Source: Symbiodinium natans (taxonomy: Eukaryota; Sar; Dinophyceae; Suessiales; Symbiodiniaceae). Taken from it: DNA of 64,000 nucleotides. The stretch lies in assembly GCA_905221605.1 (NCBI GenBank), contig CAJNDS010002635.1:675918-739917 (forward strand), read 5' to 3'. Positions 50,295 through 62,605 of the stretch are shown piece after piece. The stretch's first letter is position 1. Each line of letters opens with the position of its first letter. The translations under genes and the position numbers were made by a program. The notes under the pieces were generated by a model. It searched no databases, was not told the origin of the DNA, and saw only the letters and a list, made by a program, of their open reading frames with translations.

Positions 50295-52345
50295 TTCAGG
50301 GAGGACTGCTCAGCTAGGGGTTAGATAGTTTAGATAGTTTAGATAGTTCAGGGGCTTCCTGAACTATCTAAACTATCTAAACTATCTAACCTCTGGCTGG
50401 GGACGACCCAGAGGGAATTGAAACTTTCTAAACTATCTAAACTATCTAAACTATCTAACCTCCTTTTTGCTCAAAATCGAGGTTAGATAGTTTAGATAGT
50501 TTAGGGGCTCGTCTAAACTATCTAAACTATCTAAACTATCTAAACTATGTAAACTATCTAAACTATCTAAACTATCTAAACTATCTAAACTATCTAACCT
50601 CCTTTTCTCCCAAAATCGAGGTTAGATAGTTTAGATAGTTTAGATAGTTTAGAAAGTTTAAAACCTCCTGGCTGCCTCCCCGGAAAGAGGTTAGATAGTT
50701 TAGATAGTTTAGATAGTTCAGGGGCTTCCTGAACTATCTAAACTATCTAAACTATCTAAACTATCTAACCTCTGGCTGGGGACGACCCAGAGGGAATTGA
50801 AACTTTCTAAACCATCTAAACTATCTAAACTATCTAGACTATCTAACCTCCTTTTTTCCCAAAATCGAGGTTAGATAGTTTAGATAGTTTAGGGGCTCGT
50901 CTAAACTATCTAAACTATCTAAACTATCTAAACTATCTAAACTATCTAACCTCCTTTTCTCCCAAAATCGAGGTTAGATAGTTTAGATAGTTTAGATAGT
51001 TTAGAAAGTTTCAAACCTTCTGGGGGCCTCCCCGGAAAGAGGTTAGATAGTTTAGATAGTTTAGATAGTTCAGGGGCTTCCTGAACTATCTAAACTATCT
51101 AAACTATCTAACCTCTGGCTGGGGACGACCCAGAGGGAATTGAAACTTTCTAAACTATCTAAACTATCTAAACTATCTAAACTATCTAAACTATCTAACC
51201 TCCTTTTTTTCACAAGATCGAGGTTAGATAGTTTAGATAGTTTAGGGGCTCGTCTAAACTTCTAAACTATCTAAACTATCTAACCTCCTTTTTGCCCAAA
51301 ATCGAGGTTAGATAGTTTAGATAGTTTAGATAGTTTAGATAGTTTAGAAAGTTTCAAACCTCCTGGCTGCCTCCCCGGAAAGAGGTTAGATAGTTTAGAT
51401 AGTTTAGATAGTTCAGGGGCTTCCTGAACTATCTAAACTATCTAAACTATCTAACCTCTGGCTGGGGACGACCCAGAGGGCATTGAAACTTTCTAAACTA
51501 TCTAAACTATCTAAACTATCTAACCTCCTTTTTTTCCCAAAATCGAGGTTAGATAGTTTAGATAGTTTAGGGGCTCGTCTAAACTATCTAAACTATCTAA
51601 CCTCGATTTTGGAGAAAAGGAGGTTAGATAGTTTTGATAGTTTAGATAGTTTAGATAGTTTCAAACCTGCTGGGGGCCTCCCCGGAAAGAGGTTAGATAG
51701 TTTAGATAGTTTAGATAGTTCAGGGGCTTCCTGAACTATCTAAACTATCTAAACTATCTAACCTCTGGCTGGGGACGACCCAGAGGGAATTGAAACTTTC
51801 TAAACTATCTAAACTATCTAAACTATCTAACCTCCTTTTTTCCCAAAATCGAGGTTAGATAGTTTAGATAGTTTAGGGGCTCGTCTAAACTATCTAAACT
51901 ATCTAAACTATCTAAACTATCTGAACCTCCTTTTCTCCCAAAATCGAGGTTAGATAGTTTAGATAGTTTAGATAGTTTAGAAAGTTTCAAACCTCCTGGG
52001 GGCCTCCCCGGAAAGAGGTTAGATAGTTTAGATAGTTTAGATAGTTCAGGGGCTTCCTGAACTATCTAAACTATCTAAACTATCTAACCTCTGGCTGGGG
52101 ACGACCCAGAGGGAATTGAAACTTTCTAAACTATCTAAACTATCTAAACTATCTAAACTATCTAACCTCCTTTTTCCCAAAATCGAGGTTAGATAGTTTA
52201 GATAGTTTAGGGGCTCGTCTAAACTATCTAAACTATCTAAACTATCTAACCTCCTTTTCTCCCAAAATCGAGGCTAGATAGTTTAGATAGTTTAGATAGT
52301 TCAGGGGCTTCCTGAACTATCTAAACTATCTAAACTATTTAACCT
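50295..52345. repeat. Hairpin satellite of CTAAACTAT / ATAGTTTAG
   Basis: 9-bp units in both orientations around fixed spacers such as GGCTGGGGACGACCCAGAGG and CCTCCCCGGAAAGAGG. A higher-order unit of about 310-350 bp repeats from 50680, 51030, 51375, 51685 and 52008. Confidence 0.95.
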
Positions 52346-52513
52346 CCTTCTCCAAGAAAGGAAAGTAATCACATAGTACCTAAAGGTCCCTCTTACATAT
52401 ATATATATATATGTATGTATATATATATATATATATTGTTTTTTCTTCCTTGTAAGGTTAGAATAGGGATGATTGTTTTTTATTCTTTTGGGGTGTTTAA
52501 GCAAGTAGTAGGA
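52340..52513. mobile_element. Family D-related element with AT microsatellite
   Basis: Shares GTAATCACATAGTACCTAAA and GTTTAAGCAAGTAGTAGG with the inverted copy near 38665-38770. Sits at the edge of the satellite block. Confidence 0.7.
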
Positions 52514-52654
52514 AATCCCCCCCCCCCCCCCCAACAAGCCGCGACTGCTCGGAGCCTCGGAGGGCGCGATGGCCATGGCCACAGAGACCTTTGCTTACGT
52601 GGTAGTTAAAGATTTTGTCGCCACTGGGCCTGCGTCGGCACTAGGTTAGGGGAA

Positions 52655-52830
52655 GGTTTAGGGTTTAGGGTTTAGGGTTTAGGGTCTAGGGTTTAGGGTT
52701 TAGGGTTTAGGGTTTAGGGTTTAGGGTTTAGGGTTTAGGGTTTAGGGTTTAGGGTTTAGGGTTTAGGGTTTAGGGTTTAGGGTTTAGGGTTTAGGGTTTA
52801 GGGTTTAGGGCTTAGGGTTTAGGGTTTAAG
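52655..52830 (+). repeat. TTTAGGG array bordering the satellite block
   Basis: About 175 bp; first telomere-type array after the satellites. Confidence 0.95.
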
Positions 52831-53649
52831 GAAGGTTGAGAGAAACATCCGAACGTGCAAAGCCCCAACACACATAAGTGTTCTTGCAACAGCGGCAGCG
52901 ACATCACCCTGGGCTCACAAAGAGCCTAAACCCTAAACCCTAAACCCTAAGCCCTAAACCCTAAACCTTTTACGAGTTTCTTCGCTCCATTCTCCTCCTT
53001 CCCTTTTACAGCCCCAGAAAAATCGGCACGGAATCAAAGGTGGCACTGCTGGCATAGCCCCCAAAAAACGTGAAGACTCTTGCTGTAGCATCTACTTCCT
53101 GTCAAACCATGTCATACCCTCAATACCCTAGACCTACTGTTTTTTTAGTAGGGGAAGAAGGAATTGGGTACCTGGTACACCGATACATATATATATGTAT
53201 GTATTGCGGCTACCCATTCCCTCATTCCCACCCTAAGCCTAAGCCCCAAAAACCCTAAAGCCTGGACCTGCGAAAAATCAGGGTTTAGAGTTTAGGGTTT
53301 AGGGGACCTCCCCCCCCCCCCCCCCCCCAAAAAAAAAAGAACGCCGCACCCACACGCTTGCGAAGAAGGCGGCGCAAGGCGCCGTCTTCACGGCCGGCGG
53401 CGCGGCCGTAGCGGCGCCGGAGCCTTAGGGCCGTGAGGGTCTCCGTTTAGGATCTCCTTTTCGGGTTTAAGGTTTATATAAGGTATATGGTCCCCCCCCC
53501 AAGATCTACACCCTCCTTGTCTACACTACTCTTCTGCTTGCTTCCACGCACTTGTGTACAAGGAGTGCACGCCGAAAACACTGTAAATACCGATAAAATC
53601 TTCCCTGAGGAGTGTTTCCGGGACTTTTTTGCGCAACACATCATGCATG

Positions 53650-54790
53650 CAAGATGTCTATAGATCTGCAACCGAATTTCGGTTTAAATTCACGCGACCT
53701 TATATACTCCGAATGCCAAGAAACCTGGAAGGCTGTTAACACCTCAAACAACTCGTGTTTTTTGTGTTTTTTACTGTTGTCTTAGTCAACAAATTCGTGC
53801 TGAGCTGCACGTGTCAACACTGGGTCTGACGCGGCTTCTTTCAGGATTCCCAGGAAAGGGTCTCTTTCTCTCATGCAACAATAACAACCAATAGCAGGAT
53901 AATTCCTATCATTAGTTATAACAATATTATCATGCCTACTTTTATAGTAGTCATTGGTTCCGTGGTAAAATATGTCCGCTGCGTTTCGGGGGTTCTGCAA
54001 ACTCCAAGTCTTGCTTATCGGGCGGCTTGCGGCGTGTGTCCCAATAGCTGTCCTTCCCTGCTCACTCCAAGCAAGCTGAAAATAGGAATTCAAACTAAAT
54101 CGACGAAACCAGTATGTACTTAGTATTGAATTTCTATGCAATGAATATTGCATTGGTGTGCTTTTAAAAATGTACCAGGAGAATATTCTCTGCACAAGTG
54201 GTACTTAATGAGTGCGCTAGCAGTGTTTCATCATTATGGGATGAGTGCTTGTTTTATAGTCAAATCTAGTACACATAATCGTTGTGCTAAAGTCGTGTTT
54301 CTTTAAGAACTCTACGAGAATTATGCACTTGTAAGCTTGTCTATGCTGCTTAAGAGTTCTACGTTTCTAGGAGAACTGTGTACTTGTAAGCTCTCTATGC
54401 GACTTGTGTGTTTTGGGCATAAGGCTAGGATACTTCACTGGCCAGCGTCTTTGATATGGTGGTAATTCAATATTTTTGGCGCACTATGTGTTTAGAAGAG
54501 TATTTCCCTGGGCTTGGGACAAGCACTGCTTCTCCAGAAACAGAACGACTAGCTTTTCAAAAAAGCATCTTGTCTCTAAAATTGCAGTATTCGTCTAGAT
54601 TGCCGAGCACAATCGCTACATTCTGCAATAGATATTCTTTGAGTGAACAAAAGCTAGGATAGTTCACTCGCCTCTTTCGTATAGTGTTAGTTCAATATTT
54701 GCCTAGTACAGGCACTATGCGTCTGAAAACGCACAGTATTTCCCTAGGTGCTGGGCACGCACTATTTCTCTAAGAAACACAAGATCAGAC
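53650..54790. other. Repeat-poor AT-richer stretch with diverged duplication
   Basis: Apart from the open frame at 53782-54195, 54300-54760 holds diverged direct repeats: ACTTGTAAGCT-containing pairs, and GCTAGGATANTTCACT ... TTCAATATTT at about 54424 and 54654. No gene recognised. Confidence 0.6.
53782..54195 (-). CDS. Unidentified 137-codon open frame
   Basis: Open from ATG to stop in one of the few long stretches without repeats. Contains NAADIFYHGTNDYYKSRHD and GCYCCMRERDPFLG. Balanced composition, but AT content and context differ from the exons elsewhere. No family recognised; could be chance or an exon. Confidence 0.3.
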   Translation of the reverse strand: MQRIFSWYIFKSTPMQYSLHRNSILSTYWFRRFSLNSYFQLAWSEQGRTAIGTHAASRPISKTWSLQNPRNAADIFYHGTNDYYKSRHDNIVITNDRNYPAIGCYCCMRERDPFLGILKEAASDPVLTRAAQHEFVD

Positions 54791-55252
54791 AAACCAAAAC
54801 CCCTCAAACAAAAAAAAAAAAAAAAAAAAAAAAAAACATTTTTCTGAGACTCTGGGAAACATGAAACCAAAAAACAAAAAATCAACAAAACCCAAACCAA
54901 CAAAAAACAAAAACCAATAAATCAAAAAAACACGAGACTCTTGGAAAAAGGGGATCATTACCCCGTGACGTCAATAGTTCGAAGATATTGTTTTTTTTGG
55001 TGTTTGTGGTTTTGGTTTTTTGGTTTTGGTTTTTTGGCTTGGGTTGTTTTGGTTTCACCTGTCCAGGAGTCTCAGAATAATGGTTGTTTTTGGTTTCTTT
55101 GGTTTTTTTGGCTTTGGCTTTTTGGTTTGGCCTTTTGGCATCCCGACTTTGGCATTTTTGACCTTTTTTGGGTTCTGGAAACCTGTAAACGTAGATCTTG
55201 ATCTTGGGGGGAGGGGGGGGGGGGGGGCGAGCATATACACACATATATATAT

Positions 55253-55287
<35 letters not shown>

Positions 55288-55466
55288 TACACATATTCAC
55301 TTCTTTACTTACTTTAGATTCTATATTCATATGTATATATAGGGTTTGTGTAGGGTTTATGTAGGGATAATATCGAGCTTATCTAGGGTTTATCTAGGGT
55401 TCATGGGTCTCTAGGGCTCTTTCCCCGCAGGCCCCCTGAAGGCCGCAGTCTGCCCGAAAAAGTCCG

Positions 55467-55767
55467 GGGTTTAGGGTTTAGGGTTTAGGGTGTAGGGTGT
55501 AGGGTTTAGGGTTTAGGGTTTAGGGTTTAGGGTTGAGGGTTGAGGGTTGAGGGTTTAGGGTTTAGGGTTTAGGGTTTAGGGTTTAGGGTTTAGGGTTTAG
55601 GGTTTAGGGTTTAGGGTTTAGGGTTTAGGGTTTAGGGTTTAGGGTTTTTAGGGTTTAGGGTTTAGGGTTTAGGGTTTAGGGTTTAGGGTTTAGGGTTTAG
55701 GGTTTAGGCTTTAGGGTTTAGGGTTTAGGGTTTAGGGTTTAGGGTTTAGGGTTTAGGGTTTAGGGTG
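55467..55767 (+). repeat. Long TTTAGGG array, right mosaic
   Basis: About 300 bp with short GTAGGGT and TTGAGGG variant blocks. The right mosaic extends from 52655 to about 61945. Confidence 0.95.
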
Positions 55768-56464
55768 ACCTTCAAAGCACGGTTCTGTGAGATGTTTTGG
55801 AGGATCTTCCGAGGCTTCACTGGAGCCTCACACAGCCACAGGTTTGGGGTTTAGGGTTTAGGGTTTAGGGTTTAGGGTTTAGGGTTTAGGGTTTAGGGTT
55901 TCGGGCATAGGGTTAATCGCTACGAGCCCGTAGATAAGCGTCACGAGTAATTGTGCGCTTTAGGGTGAGGGATATTCACCCCTCATGGTCACTCTACCCC
56001 GAAAAGCCTGATAACCTGCTAGTTCTTCCCTTGAACCCTAAACCCTAAACCCTAAACCCTACACCCTAAACCCTAAACCCTAAACCCTAAACCCTAAACC
56101 CTAAACCCTAAACCCCAAACCCTAAACCCGCAGTTTGCCTCCATGCCCCGACATGCCATGCAGGTCCATCCTTCTGGCTCCCCGTATGGGGCATGCGATG
56201 CTTCGCGAACGTGGGCGAAGTATTCCGTCCAGCCCATTTAGGGTTTAGGGTTTAGGGTTTAGGATTTTAGTTCCCTTCTGCTGCGCATTCGGGACAAGTC
56301 CTGAAAGTTGTGAAAGAGGACTTTGCCATCATGCTCCAACATTGGTTTCAAACTCGGCCACGCATTTCCGAAGTCCGGCATGTGGTGCCCTCCATCACCC
56401 GAAACCCGAAACCCTAAACCCTAAACCTAAAACCCCAAAACTCAAACCAAACCCCCCCCCCACC

Positions 56465-58290
56465 CCCCCCCAGCCCTGTGAAAGACGCTCGCAGGCAAAA
56501 GTCCACCCATGCATTCACTGAGGACACCACGCTCAGACTCGCGGCGACCAACTCGCACAGGGCCAATCTCGCCTGTAGCTGACCCTAAACCCTAAACCCT
56601 AAACCCTAAATCCTAAACCCTAAACCCTAAACCCTAAACCCTAGACCCTAGACCCTAGACCCGAAGCCCAGATCCGACTTCTCAACTGCATGTTGCCCCG
56701 TCAGAGCGGTTAGGGATGTATAGGGTTTAGGGCTTAGGGACTCTGCCTCGAAGCGCAAGGAAGGTTTACCTAGAAACGGAAAATCATATGTATGTATATA
56801 TATATATATGTATACGCATGTATACAGATGATGATCTTATACGACTACTATATATATATACATAATATGATATAATGCACATATATGTATATGTACATGT
56901 ACATGTACATGTACATGTATATGTATATGTATATGTGTATGTGTATGTGTATGTGTACATATATATATATACATAGACAGACAGATACATGGACCAATAT
57001 AAATCGATATATATATATATATATACATATGTGTGTGTAAGAAGAATGCTGACATTTTGGAGCCTGGCCTTCATGATCGCTCTCTGACTCGGACGCCACG
57101 ACGTAGTCCAGATGCAGAGCCTGCCAACATTCATATCAAAAATGCCTACACACACATACATATATATATATGTATATATGTATATAAAACAGAACTATTC
57201 ATGTAAATACATATATATATATAAGTGTACATATATATGTATATAAGTATATATGTATATACCAATAAAATACAAAGTCAAATTCAAAACTGAGGTAAAC
57301 AAATGGATCTAGAAATATATATATATATACATATGTATGTATAAATATACGGCAGCACCGAGGGTCTAACTCGGCCCATGATTGCTGCAGGAATGCCACA
57401 GTGCTCTGATGTTCCGCTTCGGATCCGGTGCGGAGACGGAGGACTGCCAAGGGGCCTGCTGGATGCGGCTGATCTCCTTCCACACGCAGCAGCATCCCCC
57501 CAAATGCATGACTCCACATTTTGGGGGTTTAGGGTTTAGGGTTTAGGATTTAGGGTTTAGGGTTTAGGGTTAGGGTTTAGGGTTTAGGGTTTCGGGTTTA
57601 GGGTTTAGGGTTTAGGGCTTCTAGGATTTAGGGTTTAGGGTTTAGGGCTGCAGCATGCGCTGGGTCAAAAAGTGCAGCCTTGATGGTGGACCGGAAGTTG
57701 CGATTCACGGTCTTCTGGAAGGTTTGCAGCTCCTGCTCTAGGGTTTAGGGTGTTTAGGGTTTACGGCTAGGGTTTAGGGTTTCGGGTTTAGGGTTTAGGG
57801 TTTAGGGTTCAGGGTATAGGGTTAGGGTTTAGGGTTTAGGGTTTAGGGTTTAGGGTTTAGGGTTTAGGGTTTAGGGTTTAGGGTCTAGGGTTTCGGGTTT
57901 CGGGTTTGATCGCGGATCCTGGTGCCCTGAACTTCGCCCCATGTGGACGAGCTATGACTAGGTCCATGAGCCTATGCCTCGGCGATGACATCGCTGATGA
58001 AAGACATGTGAGGCTCCCAGGGCCACCATTGAAGTTCACAATTGAGCAGGTTCCCTAAACCCTATACCCTAAACCCTGAACCCTGAAACCTGAACCCTAA
58101 CCCTAAACCCTAAATCCCAACCCTAAATCCTAACCCTAAACCCTAAACCCTAAACCCTAAACCCTAAATCCTAACCCTAAACCCTAAACCCTAACCCCAA
58201 ACTGGCCACCTTTGCAGGCCAGGGCACGGAATGAAGATCCTGCAGATCCGCCATCTGCTCTCCGAGTTGCCTCAAGGTCCCAGAATGTTT
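56465..58290 (-). CDS. Candidate exons of a second gene
   Basis: Minus-strand segments separated by telomere-type arrays and AT microsatellites. 58205-58285 has TLRQLGEQMADLQDLHSVPW; 57655-57735 has EQELQTFQKTVNRNFRSTIK and AALFDPAH; 57360-57520 has PLAVLRLRTGSEAEHQSTVA and FLQQSWAELDPRC; 56485-56578 has LALCELVAASLSVVSSVNAW, a possible TM helix. All lack stops. Order and function are unproven. Confidence 0.4.
56780..57345. repeat. AT/TATG/TACATG microsatellites
   Basis: Several (TA)n and (ATGTAC/ATGTAT)n tracts separated by unique sequence. Similar tracts at 55235-55300, 59550-59620 and 29403-29427. Confidence 0.9.
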
Positions 58291-58924
58291 AGGGTTTAGG
58301 GTTTAGGGTTTAGGGTTAGGGTTTAGGGTTTAGGGTTTAGGGTTTAGGGTTTAGGGTTTAGGGTTTAGGGTTTAGGGTTCAGTCCCTCTCTCCTTAATGG
58401 GCGGGGATGCTCAAAATCCTGGCCCCTTCCTGATAGGGACACCCCAGATTGTCAAGGCTTCACTTTAAAAAAAACCCTACACCCTAAACCCTAAACCCTA
58501 ACTCCCAGAAGCCCTAAACCCTAAACCCTAAACCCTAAACCCTAAACCCTAAACCCTAAACCCTAAACCCTAAACCTGGCATAACAATTGAGCTTTCAAA
58601 AGAACTCCATGAATTCGAACCCCCCCCCCCCCCCCACCCCCTCCCTAGAAGCTACTCAGTTCTCAATCTTCCCTTGGGCGTTAAATCCCTAAACCCTAAA
58701 CCCTAACCCCTAAACCCTAAACCCTAAACTCTTTTTATGCCGAAGGAGACCATGGAGGTTAGCCTAAACCCTAGACCCTAAACACTAAACCCACAAGCCC
58801 ATAAACCTCCTACACCCCTCAAACCAGAAACCCCTAAAGCCTAATTAAACCCCAAAAGCCCGAATCAAACCCCTAAACCCCCAACCCCTAATCCAGAAAC
58901 CCCTAAACCCCTAAAACCCGAGCC

Positions 58925-58998
58925 CCTAAAGCCTAAAGCCTAAAGCCTAAAGCCTAAAGCCTAAAGCCTAAGGCCTAAGGCCTAAAGCCTAAAGCCTA
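58925..58998 (-). repeat. (GCCTAAA)n block
   Basis: About 10 GCCTAAA units with two GCCTAAG, leading into CCCCAAAA. Confidence 0.9.
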
Positions 58999-58999
58999 A

Positions 59000-59125
59000 A
59001 CCCCAAAACCCCAAAACCCCCAAACCCCAAAACCCCAAAACCCCAAAACCCCAAAACCCCAAAACCCCAAAACCCCAAACCCCAAAACCCCAAAACCCCA
59101 AAACCCCAAAACCCCAAAACCCCTA
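59000..59125 (-). repeat. (CCCCAAAA)n variant array
   Basis: About 15 units identical to the telomere unit of hypotrich ciliates, next to GCCTAAA and CCCTAAA units. Confidence 0.95.
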
Positions 59126-59309
59126 AACTAAACCCTAAACCCCTAAACCCCAGTATCGTCCGTGGGCCCGTCGGACGTTCTAGGGTGTCTGGGGTTTGGG
59201 CTTTGTAGGGTTTAAAAATTGAGGGTTTACATGGTTGGGGTCTAGGGCTTGAGGCTTTATCAGGTTTGGGATTAGGGATTAGGGGATTAGGGTTTTTAGG
59301 GTTTAGGAC

Positions 59310-61037
59310 CACAACTGTAACGAGCGGCGCCACTGTCGTGTCCGTGCCATCGCGTAATCTCCGGAACTCCTGCAAGGACCTGAGACAGTACAGCTTGACA
59401 GGTGTTTTCCTTTAGTCTTCTGCACGGCGTCCACTCATGCAAGAGGAACCCTCATCATACTGTAGCAGCCATCATCACCCGTCATCCTCATCATGATCAT
59501 CATCATCGTCATCATGGTTCCATTTCGAGCTCCTACGATATTTTACTTAGACATATACATATACATATACATAGATATATATATATATATATATATGTCT
59601 TTCTTTCTGTATATGAAAACACATATATGTATATATGTACATCTATAGACACACTTTTTCATTTATCATACACTAGAATCAAGAACCCTAAGCCCCAAAC
59701 CCCAACCTCCAAACCCCCAAACCCCCAAACCCCAACCCCTAAACCCTAAACCCTAGACCCTAAACCCTACAATGAACAACAAGCCCGAAGCCCAAGTGGC
59801 TGCGAGTCCCATGCCGCCGCGGCCGATCGAGGCGAAGAGGCCTTCCTCGGCGTCTCTGGCATATGGGGGGAGTTCCGAAATTAGGGGTTTAGGGTTTAGG
59901 GTTTAGGGTTTAGGGTTTAGGGTTTAGGGTAGTAGAGTGTCTGCGCTAGCTCCCACGGTAGCTTCTCACCATGGGCTTAGAGCTTCAAGGGCTCTAAGGG
60001 CTTTAAGGGTGTTGGGGTTAAAGGCTTAAGCCGCAAGATCTAAACCCTGAACCCTGAACCCTAAACCCTAAACCCTAAACCCTAAACCCTAAACCCTAAA
60101 CCCTAAACCCTAAACCCTCTCACTGTGGCTTTCACAGGCAGGGGGCGGCGAATCCGAGTAGTCGCGCACAGATTGCAGCGCCACGCGGATGTAAGAATCC
60201 TCAGTAGCAAATGCCCCCTTGAAGAGGGATTTAGGGTTTAGGGGTTTAGGCTAGGGATTTAGGGATTTCGGGATTTAGGGATTTAGGGATTTAGGGATTT
60301 AGGGATGTAGGGATTTACGGATTTAGGGATTTAGGGATTTAGGGATTTAGGGATCAAGAGAAGCTGAAACGGTAGACGTCACGTGCTCTCTGATAAAACT
60401 CTCAGGCAGCTCCGAGTTGTGCTGCTGGAAACCTCCGGAGTCTGTATGCGAAACGTCCTACGAGGAACCACTGCTAGGGCCGTCACCATCATCTCCACCT
60501 TTTCCTGCAATGGGAAAATAGGGCTTCGCGTTTAGGGTTTAGGGTTTAGGGTTTAGGGTTTAGGGTTTAGGGTTTAGGGTTGAGGGTTTAGGGTTGAGGG
60601 TTTAGGGTTTAGGGTTTAGGGGCTTGTGCAAAAGGGACGCGTTTGGGGCAAGCACCGACACCCACTGGGAGCTACCAGTGACCATGCCCTAACACGCTAA
60701 CACCCTACCACCCTAAGGCCTACCCGGGGACCAAATGAACCCCCAAATTGGGGTCACCCTATACTACTGTAACCCGATTCAGGAAAACGAACGAACCACA
60801 AACCCTTTTAGGGTTCACCTGGTCCCCAAGGTAAGGCCTTACAATCCAATACGACGCAAGTATCCACCGCCTCTCATTCCTGCGATGGGAAATTTTAGGG
60901 TTTAGGGTTTAGGGTTTGGCCGGCTTAGGCCTGATAAGGCTGGTCCTTTAGGGGGATGTTTCAAGGGGCTTTTGGAACGCCCTAAACCCTGAACCCTAAA
61001 CCCTAAACCCTTAACCCTAGGCCCTAAACCCAAAACC

Positions 61038-61090
<53 letters not shown>

Positions 61091-61290
61091 ACCCTAAACC
61101 CTAAACCCTAAACCCTAAACCCTAAACCCTAAACCCTAAACCCTAAACCCTAAACCCTAAACCCTAAACCCTAAACCCTAAACGGTCGGGACGTGGGCAC
61201 AGAACGCGCCTGGGCGTGGACCACCGTCTCCTCCAAGCTGGGGAGGCGCTCCAGGGCTTTCGACCTCTCCTCCTTGAGAGGCTCAGGGGC
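59310..61290 (-). CDS. Further candidate exons, same strand
   Basis: 61200-61275 has KEERSKALERLPSLEETVVH; 60360-60420 has HNSELPESFIREHV; 60122-60215 has EDSYIRVALQSVRDYSDSPP; 59310-59375 has EFRRLRDGTDTTVAPLVTVV. Telomere-type arrays lie between them. Could be the 5' part of the gene suggested at 56.5-58.3 kb. Confidence 0.35.
60245..60352 (+). repeat. (ATTTAGGG)n octamer array
   Basis: About 12 units of an 8-bp variant, one TGTAGGG and one TTACGG substitution. Confidence 0.9.
60723..60831. mobile_element. Family A copy in the right mosaic, TA duplication
   Basis: 109 bp, CCCGGGGACC at left, intact right TIR, TA on both sides. Confidence 0.9.
61033..61183 (-). repeat. (CCCTCAA)n block followed by CCCTAAA
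   Basis: About nine CCCTCAA units switch to about 12 standard units. Confidence 0.95.
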
Positions 61291-61617
61291 TCAGAGGGTT
61301 TAGGGTTTAGGGTTTGGGGTTTAGGGTTTAGGGTTTAGGGTTTCGGGTTTAGGGTTTCGGGTTTGGGGGGGTTTGGGTTTGGGGTTTGGGGTTTCGGGTT
61401 TAGAAGGGTTGAAGGGCTTAAAGGTTTTTTGTGTTGGGGGTGGGGGGGGGAGGGAGGTTTAAGGGTTGAAGCGCTCAGGGTTTGAAGTTTGAAGGGGCTT
61501 TTTGGGGGGACATAAGGGTTTAAGGGCTTAAAGGGCTTAAAGCGTTTAAAAGGGTTTTAAGGGTTTTCAAGGGTTTTAAGGATTCAAAAGGGTTTAACGC
61601 GCTTGATCCAAGAATAA

Positions 61618-61738
61618 TTCACCATACCCCAAACCCATACCCCTTAACCTATGAAAGTATAATATAAAGGGAGTCTAAGGGAGGATATTACCATACCCCT
61701 TAAGTTCTTTTAAGGGTATGCCCAAGGGGTATGTTGAA
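61618..61738. mobile_element. TIR element
   Basis: TTCACCATACCCC and GGGGTATGTTGAA ends, with further CATACCCCTTAA copies inside. Confidence 0.65.
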
Positions 61739-62099
61739 AAATTTCTTAGATTTAAAGGGTTCAAAGGGTTGTTTGTTCTTTTTTGGGTGGGGATGCAGGG
61801 TTTAGGGTTTTGAGACGGTTTGGGGGCTTCAACGGTTTGGGGTTTAAGGCTTGCAGGGTTTAGGGCATTTAGGGCCTTGACATCCCAAACCCTAAACCCT
61901 AAACCTTAATCCCTAAACCCTCAACCCTAAACCCTAAACCCTGACCCGCTAAGAAGCAGCTCCCCAGTCAATCTGCGCTGCTCTTTTTTGAAGCTTCGAG
62001 CGATCTCGCGCCTTGTGGTGAAACAGCCCAGCGGCTCGAACATGATACATCTTATGTTATCTTTGCTTATGCTATATCCCATACCAATCTATATACTGC

Positions 62100-62188
62100 A
62101 CTGTACATACGCATATATACATATATACATACATACATACATACATACATGCATACATACATACATACATACATATATATATATACAC

Positions 62189-62281
<93 letters not shown>

Positions 62282-62519
62282 ATGTTAACCTCGTATTATT
62301 GAACCCCCTGATATTAAAGTGCGCCAGGGGTCCCGGCCGCAATAATAAAGCCCTGGGAAGAAAGTACGCCAAGTCGGGGCTGGTTTTTTTTGGGGGAGTT
62401 TGATTGAAGGGGGGCTCTAAGGAAAGGAATCCTTATTCAAAGGGGCCCTACTCTATTTGGGGGGGGTTTGATTGAAGGGGGGGGGGGGGGGGTGGGGTTT
62501 ATTATTACGAGGTCAACAT

Positions 62520-62574
<55 letters not shown>

Positions 62575-62605
62575 GCACATACATACATACATACATATAC
62601 ATATA
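62100..62605. repeat. (ATACAT)n hexamer array, interrupted
   Basis: Two blocks of the same hexamer on either side of a TIR element. Confidence 0.95.
62279..62520. mobile_element. TIR element inserted in an (ATACAT)n array
   Basis: AATGTTAACCTCGTATTATT and its inverse AATAATACGAGGTYAACATT-like right end. The hexamer array continues on both sides (62100-62278 and 62521-62605). A family C-like core lies inside. Confidence 0.8.
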
